NCBI GenBank assembly: GCA_965115915.1 | Contig: OZ220483.1 | Coordinates: 1,984,001-2,048,000 of the forward strand | Direction: 5' to 3' | DNA: 64,000 nucleotides | From: G965115915 sp965115915 | Lineage (GTDB): Bacteria > Pseudomonadota > Gammaproteobacteria > Eutrophobiales > Eutrophobiaceae | Shown: positions 10,123 to 23,800 of the stretch, piece by piece | Position numbering within the stretch: position 1 is the stretch's first letter | How the letters are laid out: every line of letters begins with the position of its first letter | The notes under the pieces: model-generated | Told to the model about the DNA's origin: nothing | What the model saw: the letters and a program-made list of their open reading frames with translations, nothing else | The model's database searches: none | Program-made: the position numbers and the translations under genes

Positions 10123-10160
10123 GCTATCGGAGCGTTTTGACTAGGGCGTACGAAAGCCCG

Positions 10161-11201
10161 TTACTCCTGCACCAGGATATCGGTCTCTCCATAATCGTCG
10201 ATCATCTCCAGGTATTGACCCCCGCCTCTTGCCACACAGGTCAAGGGGTCCTCGGCAATGATAACCGGCAACCCGGTTTCTTCCATTAAAAGTTGATCCA
10301 GGTTGCGTAGCAGAGCACCCCCTCCGGTCAGCACCAGACCTCGTTCGGCGACATCTGCACCCAGTTCCGGCGGGGTTTTCTCCAGGGCTTTCCTGACAGC
10401 CTCGACAACCCCGGTCAGTGGTTCCTGCAAAGCCTCCAGAATCTCTTTGCTGTTCAGGGAAAAGCTGCATGGGATACCCTCTGCGAGATTGCGTCCACGG
10501 ACTTCCATCTCCCGCGCCTGATCTTCCGGGAAGGCGCAACCAATCTCATGCTTTATACGCTCCGCGGTGGAATCGCCTATCAGATTGCCGTAGTTGCGCC
10601 GTACATAGTTGATGATCGCCTCATCAAAACGGTCCCCACCAATACGCACCGAGTCGGAATACACGATCCCGCTAAGCGAGATTACCGCAACTTCGGTGGT
10701 ACCACCTCCGATGTCCAGCACCATGGAACCACTGGCATCACTGACTGGCATCCCCGCTCCTATGGCCGCGGCCATGGGCTCCTGAATCAAGTGCACAGTG
10801 CGAGCACCCGCACCCAGTGCAGATTCGCGTATGGCACGGCGCTCAACTTGCGTTGAGCCACAAGGAACACATACCACCACGCGCGGACTAGGCTTGAACA
10901 GGGTTGCACCATGCGTAGCGTGGATAAAGTATTGCAGCATCTTTTCGGTCACCGTAAAATCGGCTATCACTCCATCCTTCAACGGGCGGATCGCGGCAAT
11001 ATTACCCGGGGTACGGCCCAGCATGCGCTTCGCCTCGGCGCCATAGGCGCGGATCGACTGGGAATTACTGTCTTTGCGGATTGCAACGACCGATGGTTCA
11101 TTAAGCACGATCCCCTTACCCCACATGTATATCAGGGTGTTTGCCGTGCCAAGGTCTATCGACAGATCACTGGAGAACAGTCCGCGTATACGCTTGAACA
11201 T
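10161..11201 (-). CDS. mreB: Rod shape-determining protein MreB (bacterial actin)
   Basis: MreB is the ATP-binding actin homologue that forms short filaments under the inner membrane and orients the elongasome. The 346-residue protein starts MFKRIRGLFSSDLSIDLGTANT, with the amphipathic N terminus and the phosphate-1 motif (DLGTANT). It contains EPMAAAIGAG, VLDIGGGTTEVAVISL (phosphate 2) and LTGGGALLRNLD (adenosine motif). Length matches the family. It is the first gene of the minus-strand operon, about 50 bases before mreC, and is divergent from gatC across 11202-11350, which must hold its promoter. Confidence 0.98.
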   Translation of the reverse strand: MFKRIRGLFSSDLSIDLGTANTLIYMWGKGIVLNEPSVVAIRKDSNSQSIRAYGAEAKRMLGRTPGNIAAIRPLKDGVIADFTVTEKMLQYFIHATHGATLFKPSPRVVVCVPCGSTQVERRAIRESALGAGARTVHLIQEPMAAAIGAGMPVSDASGSMVLDIGGGTTEVAVISLSGIVYSDSVRIGGDRFDEAIINYVRRNYGNLIGDSTAERIKHEIGCAFPEDQAREMEVRGRNLAEGIPCSFSLNSKEILEALQEPLTGVVEAVRKALEKTPPELGADVAERGLVLTGGGALLRNLDQLLMEETGLPVIIAEDPLTCVARGGGQYLEMIDDYGETDILVQE

Positions 11202-11312
11202 GGAAGCTTGTCTTGAATTTAGTGCCTTTGCTCCGGCTTTAGCGAGGCGGACGTCTGTGCCGGGTTGCGAGAATTCTGTTCAATTTTGTTCTGTATCTGG
11301 TTTATAAGCTGC

Positions 11313-11318
11313 TATACT
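11313..11318 (+). promoter_or_regulatory. Putative -10 box for gatC
   Basis: TATACT lies 32 bases before the gatC ATG in the AT-richer mreB-gatC divergent spacer. A weak -35 (TTCTGT) sits 18 bases upstream of it. This is a pattern match only. Confidence 0.4.
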
Positions 11319-11350
11319 GTATCAATGGTACCCGGTTTCAGCAAGTGAGA

Positions 11351-11638
11351 ATGACAGTTTCTACCAAAGACATACTACATCTTGCCGAATTGGCACGACT
11401 GGCTATGACACAGGAAGAGGCGGCTGCTTACGCCGGCGACCTGGAACGGCTTCTGGGGTTGTTCTCCGAGTTGGTACGGGTTGACACCCATGGTCTGGTC
11501 CCGCTTGCACACCCGCTGGAAATCCCGGTGCGGCCACGCGCTGACCAGATTACCGAGACAGATGTAAGAGATGCCTTGCAACCACTGGCGCCCCAGGTGC
11601 GCCAAGATCATTACCTGGTACCGCGGGTAATCGAATAG
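11351..11638 (+). CDS. gatC: Aspartyl/glutamyl-tRNA(Asn/Gln) amidotransferase subunit C
   Basis: GatC is the small stabilising subunit of GatCAB, which amidates mischarged Glu-tRNA(Gln) and Asp-tRNA(Asn). The 95-residue product (MTVSTKDILHLAELARLAMT...) has the helical N terminus, the conserved LARLAMT-x-EE segment and a C terminus DALQPLAPQVRQDHYLVPRV typical of the family. I start at the ATG at 11351; a GTG two codons upstream is possible. In most gammaproteobacteria gatC is followed at once by gatA and gatB. Here 198 bases of spacer and the giant adhesin follow instead, so gatAB must be elsewhere. Confidence 0.95.
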   Translation: MTVSTKDILHLAELARLAMTQEEAAAYAGDLERLLGLFSELVRVDTHGLVPLAHPLEIPVRPRADQITETDVRDALQPLAPQVRQDHYLVPRVIE

Positions 11639-11836
11639 GGTCAGTTAGCTTGGCAACTTCAAACTGGCACCGCTCCGGAGACGGACAGTACACAGTCATA
11701 GTACCACCGACCCAGGCATTTCGCCTGGCGTAGCAACCGCGATTATCACACCCGCAGCCCTGAATGCACCCTACAAGTATTAAAAAGCCGAGTCGGTTCT
11801 TCGAGATCGCCCCTTAAATCATGGAGAATGCTACAA

Positions 11837-14800
11837 ATGCGTAACTCCTGTTTTATGCCGTGGCGTACGCGTATAGCGGCCACGCTGTTGCCGGCCCTGC
11901 TGTTATCTCCGGTGGCGACGATTTCCGACCCGGGCCACCACTCGTTTCAACTCCGGCCGGGTACGGCGGGCGGTCTGTTGCCACTATCGGAGAAGACGGC
12001 ACTGGAAGAGACGGTCGATGATGCTGCGCTGCGTGCGGTGTTGACGGGGGACAATACGATTGCTGCACCGGCGGTTTCGCCCACTGCCCGAGGGTCGGCA
12101 TCGCCCGCTGCTGGTGGGTCTGGTGATGGTTTGTTGGGGGTTCCGGGTCACTCTGGAGCGAGTGGCGAGGGGGGCTTGCCGGGTCGCACGGCCGGTTCGG
12201 ATGCGGAGGATGCGGCGACGGCGCTGAATCGTGGTCTGTTGGGGCTTTCGGGTCATTCTTCTGGCTTGCGTGCGGAAGGGGTATCGGGGCGTGCGGCCGG
12301 TTCGGATGCGGAGGCGGTGCTCTCGCGGCGAGACCGCGATGCGCTGGAGCCCGGGGAGTTGCGTCACAGTCTGAAGGAGCGTCTGAAGGAGCGTGCGGTG
12401 GCGGCGGTGAACACCCGTCTGACCCGGGCGCTGGATAGCCGGCTACAGGGGATGCTGCTGGCCCTGGGAGGGGAGCAGAGTGGTCTGCGTCTGGATTCGA
12501 GCCTGCGCTGGGACGTGCGCGAGGGTGTGCAGGGCGGTCTGGACGTGTTTGTGCCGTTTTTCGGGGATGCGGATTCGACGTGGTTTTTGCAGCCGGGCTT
12601 TTTGCTGTGGCCTGGTCTGGACGGGGAACGCCGGCATGATCTGAACATTGGCGGTGGCTACCGCCGCCGTGTGGGCGACGGGGTGGCTGGAGGCGGGGTG
12701 TTCTACGACCACAATGTGGATTCCACGCTGCAGCGTCTGGGTCTGTCGTTGGATTTTCGTTCAGGTCGCGGCTACGGGGCGTTGAATGTGTACTATTCGC
12801 TGACGGACTGGGAGGACTCGGGGGAGGCGCCGGGGCAACGCGAGGAGCATGCGCTTGGGGGTCTGGACCTGCAGTTGCACTATGCGCTGACGGATGCGCT
12901 GGAGGTGCACGGTTCGCTGGGGATGTGGGAGCACTATGAGGAAGGGAGCGGGGAGCATAAGGGCTTGCGTCCCGGTGGCAGTTTTGGTGTGGACTACGAG
13001 TTGCTTCCGGGTCTGTCGTTTGGTGGCAGCTACGAGATAGCGGACGCGCTGGGCAAGGACCGGTATGAGTTGGGCCTGCGTTTTGTGTGGCCGGCGCAGT
13101 CTCGTCTGCGTGCGGAGGGAGGCGTTGCGGACCTGTATTCGGTGGTGAAACGCGAGAAGCGGATTTTGTATGCGCGTCGTGACACGGGGGAGACGGATTG
13201 CGGCGTGGAGTTGCGAGCGCAGGTGCGGGAGAGCCCGGCAGGCGCGTTGTCGGTGGGAACGCAGGTGGAGTTCAGCGGTCGTTTGGTCAATGCGGAGGGA
13301 ATGAGTTCGTCGGGGCTTCGCTGCGTCGGTTTGGGTCGGGAGTTTTTGGTCTCCAATCCGGTGGAGGTGCGTTTTCGTGACCGGGATGGAGATGGGGGCT
13401 ACGAGGGGGCGGAACTGCAAGGTGAGCCATTTGTGTGGCGTGTTCCAGCGCCGGGCAGCACGGGTTCGGAAGGCTTTGAGTACGATGTGGGGAGTGGTTC
13501 GTATACGCTGCGTTTCCGTGACCCGAGCGGTGTGATACCGGAGTCGCGTATTCGCTTTGTTGGCGGGGATGTAGCGGGGGATAACACGTATGTGGTTGCG
13601 GTGTCCGCGGGTGTGAGCGTTGTGCCGCAGTCGTTGACGGTGGATGAGGGAGGCAGTGGGGTTTACACGGTGCAACTGAACAGTCGGCCGGAGGCCGAGG
13701 TGAGCGTCACGGTGTTGGGAGCGACGGGGGATGTGACAGTGAGTGGCTCGCCGTTGAGTTTTGACGCGAGCAACTGGCGCACGCAGCAGACGGTGACGGT
13801 AACTGCGGGTGGTGACGCGGATGCGGAGGACGACCGTGTGGAGTTGAGCCACCGTGCGAGCAGCGGCGACAGCGACTACGCTGGTGTGGAGGTTGCTGGT
13901 GTGACGGTGACGGTGCGAGATGACGAGACGGCGGGTGTGACGCTGAGTACCGGGAGCCTGTCGTTGTCCGAGGGAGGCAGTGGGACGTACACGGTGGTGC
14001 TGGCGACGCAACCGCTGGAGACGGTGACGGTGACGCCGCGCAGCGACACCGCGTCGGTGAGTTTCATGCCCGCGACGCTGCGCTTTGGTACCAGCACCGG
14101 CACGGGTGGTTGGGATACGGCGCAGACGGTGCGTGTGACGGCGGAGCAGGATGTGGATGCGGCGGACGAGCGTGCGCAGTTGACGCACGCGGTGGAAGGA
14201 TACGGTGCGGTGACAAGCGCGGGGCGTGTGACGGTGACGGTGACGGATGATGAGACGGCGGGTGTGACGGTGACGCCGCGCAGCGTGACGGTGTTGGAAG
14301 GTGACACGGCGGGGTCTTACTACACGGTGGTGCTGAGTTCGCGTCCGAGCGCGGCGGTGACGGTGACGCCGCGCAGCGACAACACGGATGTGGTCTTCAC
14401 GCCAGCGACGCTGCGCTTTGGTACCAGCACCGGCACGGGTGGTTGGGATACGGCGCAGACGGTGGTGGTGACGGCCCGTGATGACGAGGATGCGATAGCG
14501 GACAGTGCGATGCTGACGCACGGCATAGCGGGGGGCGACTATGCGGGTGTGAGCGTGCCGTCGGTGAGTGTGACAGTGACAGAGGACGACACGGTGGGTG
14601 TGAGTTTGAGTTCAACTTCGCTGACGGTGACGGAGGGTCGCAGTGAGACCTACACGGTGGTGCTGGCTTCGCGACCGAGCGCGGCGGTGACGGTAACGCC
14701 GAGCAGCGACAATGCGGCGGTAACCTTCGCGCCGTCGACGCTGAGCTTTGGCACCGCTGTGTGGAACACGGTACAGACGGTGACGGTGACGGCACGGCAG

Positions 14801-17800
14801 GATTTGGACACGAATAATGACAGTGCGACGCTGAGCCATAGCATAACGGGGGGAGATTACGCCTCGGTGACTGTACCGAATGTCAATGTGACGGTGACGG
14901 ACGATGATGTGCCGGGTGTGACGCTGAGCCCACAGGCGTTGACGGTGTCGGAGGGAGGCAGTGGGATGTACACGGTGGTGCTGAACACGCAGCCGAGCGC
15001 GGCGGTGACGGTGACGCCGAGCAGTGACAACGCGGATGTGAGCTTTAGTCCAGCGACGCTGAGTTTTGGTACCAGCACCGGCACGGGTGGCTGGGATACG
15101 GCGCAGACGGTGCGTGTGACGGCGGAGCAGGATGGGGATGCGGTGGATGACAGTGCGACGCTGGGTCATGGCATAACAGGCGGAAACTATGCCTCGGTGA
15201 GTGTGCCGGCTGTCCGTGTGACGGTGACGGACGATGACACGCGTGGTGTGAGGCTGAGCGCCAGTGTGTTGACGGTGACGGAGGGAGGCAGCGGGAATTA
15301 CACGGTGGTGCTGGCTACCGAGCCGAGCGCTACGGTGACGGTGACGCCGAGCAGTGACAACGCGGATGTGAGTTTTAGTCCAGCGACGCTGAGTTTTGGT
15401 ACGGGTACTGGCATGGGTGGCTGGGACACGGCGCAGACGGTAACGGTGACGGCGGAAGAGGACCTTGATTCGGCGAACGACAGCGCGAGGCTGACACACC
15501 GCATTTCGGGCGGTGATTATGCGTCGGTGGGGGTGTCGGCGGTGCGTGTGACGGTGACGGACAACGACACCCCGGGCGTGACATTGAACGAGACCACATT
15601 GACGGTGGATGAAGGGGATGCGACGGGTGACAGCTACACGGTGGTGCTCAATACCCAGCCGAGTGCGGCGGTGACGGTGACGCCGAGCAGTAACAATGCG
15701 GATGTGAAGTTCACGCCAGCGACGCTAAGCTTTAGCACCAGCAGCGGCAGCGGTGGCTGGGACACGGCGCAGACGGTAACGGTGACGGCGGTAACGGATG
15801 CCGACACGGTAAACGACAGCGCGACGCTGACGCACACGGCGACCAGCTCCGATCGCAGCTACAACTCGGTGAGGATCAACAGCGTTGCGGTAACGGTGAC
15901 GGACACGACACCGATGTTGACGCTGGAGACGGCGCCGTCCGCGGTGGCTGAGGGTACTGCGATCCGTGTGACGGTCACCTCGGACAAGGCTGTGTCTGGG
16001 ACGCTGGCTGTGAGCCTGACGCTGTCGGACCGGGGTTCGAGTGGCTTTACTGCGGATGACATCACGGGCGCACTGACGCAGACGTTTACCACGGCGAGCT
16101 TTAGCGGTGGCAAGACGGCGGCGGTGACGATTGCGACGGCGGACGATGCGATTGTGGAAGGCGCGGAGACGTATCGCATTACGCTGGGGTCGGGCACGGG
16201 CTATGCGTTGGGGAGTAGTGTGATGGTGGATGGCACGCTGAACGACAACGACAGCGCGCAGGTGACACTGGCCAGCACGACCATTGGGGTGACGGAGGGT
16301 CAGACGCTGACGGTGCCGGTGACGATGAGCGCGGCGTCGGACACGGTGGTAAATGGGCGTGTGACGCTGAGCGATGGTACGCCGACGGCGGATTTTGCCG
16401 CGGCGATGGTGAACTTCAGTATTGCGGCAAGTCAGACCAGTGGTAACGCGGTTTTCCTGCCGAGGACTGCAAATAACGGAGATGGTAATTACAACGCGCC
16501 GCGCAGCTACACGGCGACGGTGACACTGACGAGCCCGCCGATGGGCGTGACGGTGGGAACTGATGACACGGACACGGTGACGGTGACGGACAACACGGCG
16601 GCGCCGAGCCCGGGCGTGAGGCTGAGCGCGACCACATTGACGGTGGATGAGGGAGACGGTGATGGCGGGAGCTACACGGTGGTGCTGGCGACGCAGCCGG
16701 ACGCGGATGTGACGGTGACGGTGAGCAGTGCGGCGATAGGGGATGTGACGGTGAGCGGTTCTCCGCTGACCTTTACTTCGGGTACTGGCGGCAACTGGGC
16801 CACGGTACAGACGGTGACGGTGACGGCGGCGGTGGACAGCGACACGGACAATGACAGCGTGACGCTGACGCACAGTGTGAGCGGTGGCGCGACCGGTTAT
16901 GGGGGAGGGCTGAGCATAGACAGCGTTGCGGTGACGGTGACGGACACGACGCCGGGCGCGGCGGCTAGTCTGAGCGCGGTGGCGGGAGATAAGCAGGTGA
17001 CGTTGACGTGGGGTCTGCCGGTGTCTGGCGGCACCCGTGCGAGCTGGCAATACCGTGCGACGACGGAGACCTCGGGCTGGTCGGGGGCGTCGTGGACGGC
17101 GGTTCCGAGTTCCAATGCGGGCACGACGCGCCACACGGTAAGCAGTCTGACCAACGACAGCGCGTACCGTTTTCAGGTACGAGCGGTGGGGTCGGTGGGC
17201 ACGGCCAATTTTGGAGCGGCCTCGGCGGAGGCGAGCGCGACCCCGCGTTCTGCCGCGGTGGCGGGTGTGACGGTGAACCCGCAGGCGCTGACGGTGTCTG
17301 AGGGAGACAGTGCTGGCGGGACCTACACGGTGGTGCTGGCGACGCAGCCGAGTGCGGCGGTGACGGTGACGCCGAGCAGCAACAATGCGGATGTGAAGTT
17401 TACGCCAGCGACGCTAAGCTTTAGCACCAGCAGCGGCAGCGGTGGCTGGAACATGGCACAGACGGTGACGGTGACGGCGGATGCGGATGCGGATGCGGAT
17501 AATGACAGCGCGACGCTGACGCACGGCATTACGGGAGGCGACTACGCCTCGGTGGATGTGCCGGATGTCAGTGTGACGGTGACGGACACGACGCCGAAGT
17601 TGACGCTGGAGACGGCGCCGTCCACGGTGGCTGAGGGTACTGCGATCCGTGTGACGGTGAGCTCGGACAAGGATGTGACAGGGACGCTGGCTGTGAGGCT
17701 GACGCTGGCAGACCGGGGTTCGAGTGGCTTTACTGCGGATGACATCACGGGGGCGCTGACGCAGACGGTGACCACGGCCAACTTTGGTGGCGGCAAGACG

Positions 17801-20800
17801 GCGGTGGCGACGATTGCGACGGTGAACGATGCGATTGTGGAAGGCGCGGAGACGTATCGCATTACGCTGGGGTCGGGTACGGGCTATGCGTTGGGCGATG
17901 ATGTGGCGGTGGATGGCACGTTGAACGACAACGACAGTGCGCAGGTGACGCTGGGTAGTACGACCATTGCGGTGACGGAGGGTCAGACGCTGACGGTGCC
18001 GGTGACGATGAGCGCGGCGGCGGATGCGGTGGTGAATGGGCGTGTGACGCTGAGCAGCGGTACGCCGACGGCGGATTTTGCCGCGGCGGCGGTGAACTTC
18101 AGTATTGCGGCAAGCCAGACGAGTGGTAACGCGGTTTTCCTGCCGAAGACTGCGACTAACGGAGATAGCGCGTACAACGCGCCGCGCAGTTACACGGCGA
18201 CGGTGACGCTGACGAGCCCACCTGCGGGTGTCACGGTGGGAACTGACAACACGGACACGGTGACGGTGACGGACAACACGCCGGCGCCGAGCCCGGGCGT
18301 GAGACTGAGCGCGACCACGTTGACGGTGTCTGAAGGGGACAGTGATGGCGGGACCTACACGGTGGTGCTGGCGACGCAGCCGGATGCGGATGTGACGGTG
18401 ACGGTGGGGGGTACGCTGGGGGATGTGACGGTGAGCGGTTCTCCGCTGACCTTTACTTCGGGTACTGGCGGCAACTGGGCCACGGCGCAGACGGTGACGG
18501 TGACAGCGGCGGTGGACAGCGACACGGACGATGACAGCGTGACGCTGATGCACAGTGTGAGCGGTGGTGCGACCGGTTATGGAGGCAGTCTGAGCATAGA
18601 CAGCGTTGCGGTGACGGTGACGGACACGACGCCGGGCGCGGCGGCTAGTCTGAGCGCGGTGGCGGGAGATAAGCAGGTGACGTTGACGTGGGGTCTACCG
18701 GTGTCTGGCGGCACCCGTGCGAGCTGGCAATACCGTGCGACGACGGAGACCTCGGGCTGGTCGGGGGCGCCGTGGACGCCGGTTCCGAGTTCCAATGCGG
18801 GCACGATGAGCTACACGGTAAGCGGTTTGACCAACAACAGCGCGTACCGTTTTCAGGTACGAGCGGTGGGGTCGGTGGGGACGGCCAATGTTGGAACGGC
18901 CTCGGCGGAGGCGCGTGCGACCCCGCGTTCTGCCGCGGTGGCGGGTGTGACGGTGAACCCGCAGGCGCTGACGGTGTCTGAGGGAGACAGTGCTGGCGGG
19001 ACCTACACGGTGGTGCTGGCGACGCAGCCGAGTGCGGCGGTGACGGTGACGCCGAGCAGCAACAATGCGGATGTGAAGTTTACGCCAGCGACGCTAAGCT
19101 TTAGCACCAGCAGCGGCAGCGGTGGCTGGAACATGGCACAGACGGTGACGGTGACGGCGGATGCGGATGCGGATGCGGATAATGACAGCGCGACGCTGAC
19201 GCACGGCATTACGGGAGGCGACTACGCCTCGGTGAGTGTGCCGGATGTCAGTGTGACGGTGACGGACACGACGCCGAAGTTGACGCTGGAGACGGCGCCG
19301 TCCACGGTGGCTGAGGGTACTGCGATCCGTGTGACGGTGAGCTCGGACAAGGATGTGACAGGGACGCTGGCTGTGAGGCTGACGCTGGCAGACCGGGGTT
19401 CGAGTGGCTTTACTGCGGATGACATCACGGGGGCGCTGACGCAGACGGTGACCACGGCCAACTTTGGTGGCGGCAAGACGGCGGTGGCGACGATTGCGAC
19501 GGTGAACGATGCGATTGTGGAAGGCGCGGAGACGTATCGCATTACGCTGGGGTCGGGTACGGGCTATGCGTTGGGCGATGATGTGGCGGTGGATGGCACG
19601 TTGAACGACAACGACAGTGCGCAGGTGACGCTGGGTAGTACGACCATTGCGGTGACGGAGGGTCAGACGCTGACGGTGCCGGTGACGATGAGCGCGGCGG
19701 CGGACACGGTGGTGAATGGGCGTGTGACGCTGAGCGATGGTACGCCGACGGCGGATTTTGCCGCGGCGATGGTGAACTTCAGTATTGCGGCAAATCAGAC
19801 CAGTGGTAACGCGGTTTTCATGCCGAAGACTGCGACTAACGGAGATAGCGCGTACAACGCGCCGCGCAGTTACACGGCGACGGTGACGCTGACGAGCCCA
19901 CCTGCGGGTGTCACGGTGGGAACTGACAACACGGATACGGTGACGGTGACGGACAACACGCCGGCGCCGAGCCCGGGCGTGAGACTGAGCGCGACCACGT
20001 TGACGGTGTCTGAAGGGGACAGTGATGGCGGGACCTACACGGTGGTGCTGGCGACGCAGCCGGATGCGGATGTGACGGTGACGGTGGGGGGTACGCTGGG
20101 GGATGTGACGGTGAGCGGTTCTCCGCTGACCTTTACTTCGGGTACTGGCGGCAACTGGGCCACGGCGCAGAGTGTGACGGTGACAGCGGCGGTGGACAGC
20201 GACACGGACGATGACAGCGTGACGCTGATGCACAGTGTGAGCGGTGGTGCGACCGGTTATGGAGGCAGTCTGAGCATAGACAGCGTTGCAGTGACGGTGA
20301 CGGACACGACGCCGGGCGCGGCGGCCAGTCTGAGCGCGGTGGCGGGAGATAGTCAGGTGACGTTGACGTGGGGTCTACCGGTGTCTGGCGGCACCCGTGC
20401 GAGCTGGCAATACCGTGCGACGACGGAGACCTCGGGCTGGTCTGGGGCGCCGTGGACGCCGGTTCCGAGTTCCAATGCGGGCACGATGAGCTACACGGTA
20501 AGCGGTTTGACCAACAACAGCGCGTACCGTTTTCAGGTACGAGCGGTGGGGTCGGTGGGGACGGCCAATGTTGGAGCGGCCTCAGCGGAGGCGCGTGCGA
20601 CCCCGGTGGCGGCGTTGCCGGAGCTGACGCTGTCTGGAACGGCGGATGGGACGGAAGGCGGGAGTCTGAGTCTGTCGTTGAGTTCGGATATTGATGTGGG
20701 CGGGACCCTGGCTGTGGCCTTTTCGGTGCAGGGCAGCACCTCTGCTACGGATCGGGACGCGGCGGCGGCGGATTTCAATGGCGGGACGCTGAGCGGTGTG

Positions 20801-23800
20801 ACGACGGCGAGTTTCAACAACGGCAAGACGGCGATGGTGAGCCTGCGGTTGACGGATGATGCGAGTGTGGAGGGTGATGAGGGCTTTCGTATCAGTCTGT
20901 CGTCTGGGACAGGCTACACAGTGGCGTCGGGCTCGGCGGTGCTGTCTGGGACGTTGACGGACAATGACGGTATTCGTCTGACGGCGGAGACCAGCAAGGG
21001 AGCGACCGAGGGAGGGTCGCTGAGTGTGGCGCTGAGCGCGGTGGCGACGAGCGATGGTGGCACGACTTACAGCACGGACACGGACTTTGGGAGTACGCTG
21101 AGCGGGCTGAGTTGGTCCTACAGTGGCGATGCGGTGGCGGGGGATTTTGTCACGGTGCCGTCCAGCGCGAGCTTCAGTGATGGGACGGCGAGCGTTGATT
21201 TTGTGGTGGCAGATGACTCGGATTCGGAGGAGAGCTATAGCATCCAGTTGTCTGCGGTGACGGGCCACACGGTGGTGGGCAGCAACGCGGTGAGCGGCAA
21301 GCTGGGGGCGATGCTGACATTTGCGTTTGGGTCTGCGACCGCGACGGTGACGGAAGGGGATGTGGTCTCGCTGACTGTGAATGTGTCGCCGACGCCGGTG
21401 GAGAATATTACGGTTTTCATTGATACCACGGATGGTACCGCGAAGTCCCCTGCGGATTACACCCCTGGAGGGTATTCGCTCTCGTTCGGGGCGGGGGATT
21501 CGTCGAGTAACCTGTCCATACAGTCGGAAGAGGACACCCTGGTCGAGGGCGATGAGACGTTTACGGCGATGCTGACGGGCAGCGACTATCCGGCCATTGC
21601 GCGTATCGGCGACCCGGATACGGTGACGGTGACGATAGAGGATGACGACACGGCGGCGGCGGGCGTGAGGCTGAGCGCGACCACATTGACGGTGGATGAA
21701 GGAGACAGTGCTGGCGGGAGCTACACGGTGGTGCTGGCGACGCAGCCGGACGCGGATGTGACGGTGACGGTGAGCAGTGCGGCGCTGGGGGATGTGACGG
21801 TGAGCGGTTCTCCGCTGACCTTTACTTCGGGTACTGGCGGCAACTGGAATACGGCGCAGACGGTGACGGTGACGGCGGCGGTGGACAGCGACACGGACAA
21901 TGACAGCGTGACGCTGACGCACAGTGTGAGCGGTGGCGCGACGGGTTATGGGGGCAGTCTGAGCATAGACAGCGTTGCGGTGACGGTGACGGACACGACG
22001 CCGGGCCAGCCGACCGGCTTGACGGCGACGGCGGGAGACGCGCAGGTGGAACTGTCGTGGACCGCGCCCGGTTCTGGCGGCAGCATAGGGAGTTGGCAAT
22101 ACCGTGCGACGCCGCGTCGCTCGGGCTGGACTAACGCGCCGTGGACGGACATGTCCGGTTCGGATTCCACCACGACGAGATACACGGTGGAAAGCCTGAC
22201 CAACAACCGTGCGTACCGTTTTCAGGTACGAGCGGTGGGGTCGGTGGGCACGGCCAATGTTGGAATGGCGGCAGTGGAGGCGAGCGCGACGCCGGTGGCG
22301 GCGACCCCGCCAGGTGTGACGCTGAGCCCACGGGCGTTGACGGTGGATGAGGGAGACAGTAATGGCGAGACCTACACGGTGGTGTTGGATACCGAGCCGA
22401 GTGCGGTGGTGACGGTGACACCGAGCAGTGACAATGCGGAGGTGATATTCTCGCCAGCGACGCTGCGTTTTGGTACGGGTACGGGTCCTGGAGGCTGGGA
22501 CACGGCGCAGAGCGTGACGGTAACGGCGAGGTCGGATGCGGATGCGGACGATGACAGTGCGATGCTGACGCACAGCATCACGGGAGGAGACTACGCCACG
22601 GTGAATGTGCCGAATGTCCGTGTGACGGTGACGGACACGACGCCGAAGCTGACGCTGAGGACGAACCCGTCCGCGGTGGCTGAGGGCACTGCGATCCGTG
22701 TGACGGTGAGCTCGAACAAGGATGTGACAGGGACACTGACTGTGAGCCTGACGCTGGCGGACCGTGGTTCGAGTGGCTTTGATGCGAATGACATCACGGG
22801 CGCACTGACGCAGACGGTGACCACGGCGAACTTTGGTGGAGGCAAGACGGCGACGGCGACGATCCCGACGGTGGACGATGCGATTGTGGAGGGAGCGGAG
22901 CGCTATAGCATTACGCTGGGTACGGGTACGGGCTATGCTTTGGGGGGTGATGTGACGGTGAATGGCACGCTGAACGACAACGACAGCGCGCAGGTGACAC
23001 TGGCTAGCACGACCATTGCGGTGACGGAGGGTCAGACACTGACGGTACCGGTGACGATGAGCGCGGCGGCGGATACGGCGGTGAATGGGCGGGTGAGGCT
23101 GACCGGTGGTACGCCGACGGACGATTTTGCCGCGGCGCGGATGGATTTCAGTATTGCGGCGGGTCAGACCAGTGTGGACGCGAGTTTTGCGGCGCAGGCC
23201 CCGGGTACTGGAGATAGTAGGTACAACGCGCCGCGCAGTTACACGGCGACGGTGACGCTGACGAGCCCGCCTGTGGGAGTCACGGTGGGGAGTGACAACA
23301 CGGACACGGTGACGGTGACGGACAACACGGCGGCGCCGAGCCCGGGGGTGACTCTGAGCGAGACCAGTCTGACAGTGAATGAGGGAGATACGACGGCGGC
23401 TATCTACACGGTGGTTCTGAATACGCAGCCCACCGCGGCGGTGACGGTAACGGTGAGCAGTAACAATAACGATGTGAGATTAAGGCCAACGGCGCCGATG
23501 ACCTTTGGTACCAACACAGGTTTCCGTGGCTGGAACAGGCAACAGACGGTAAGGGTGACGGCACGGTCGGATGCGGATACGGATAACGACAGCGCGACAC
23601 TGACGCACACCGCAACCAGCACTGATAACAACTACAACTCGGTGACGATCAACAGCGTTGCGGTGACGGTGACGGACACGACACCGGAACTGACACTGGC
23701 CACGGCCCCGACTACAGTGACCGAGGGCACTGCCATCAGTTTGGCGGTCAACTCGGACAAGAATGTGACGGGGACACTGACAGTGCGCCTGAGACTGTCC

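Noticed and set aside
12761..22573. Several minus-strand open frames of 295-663 codons, His/Arg-rich
   Set aside because: All are antisense shadows of the repeat-rich adhesin at 11837-25618, repeating with the same 1,680-bp period as the gene itself.
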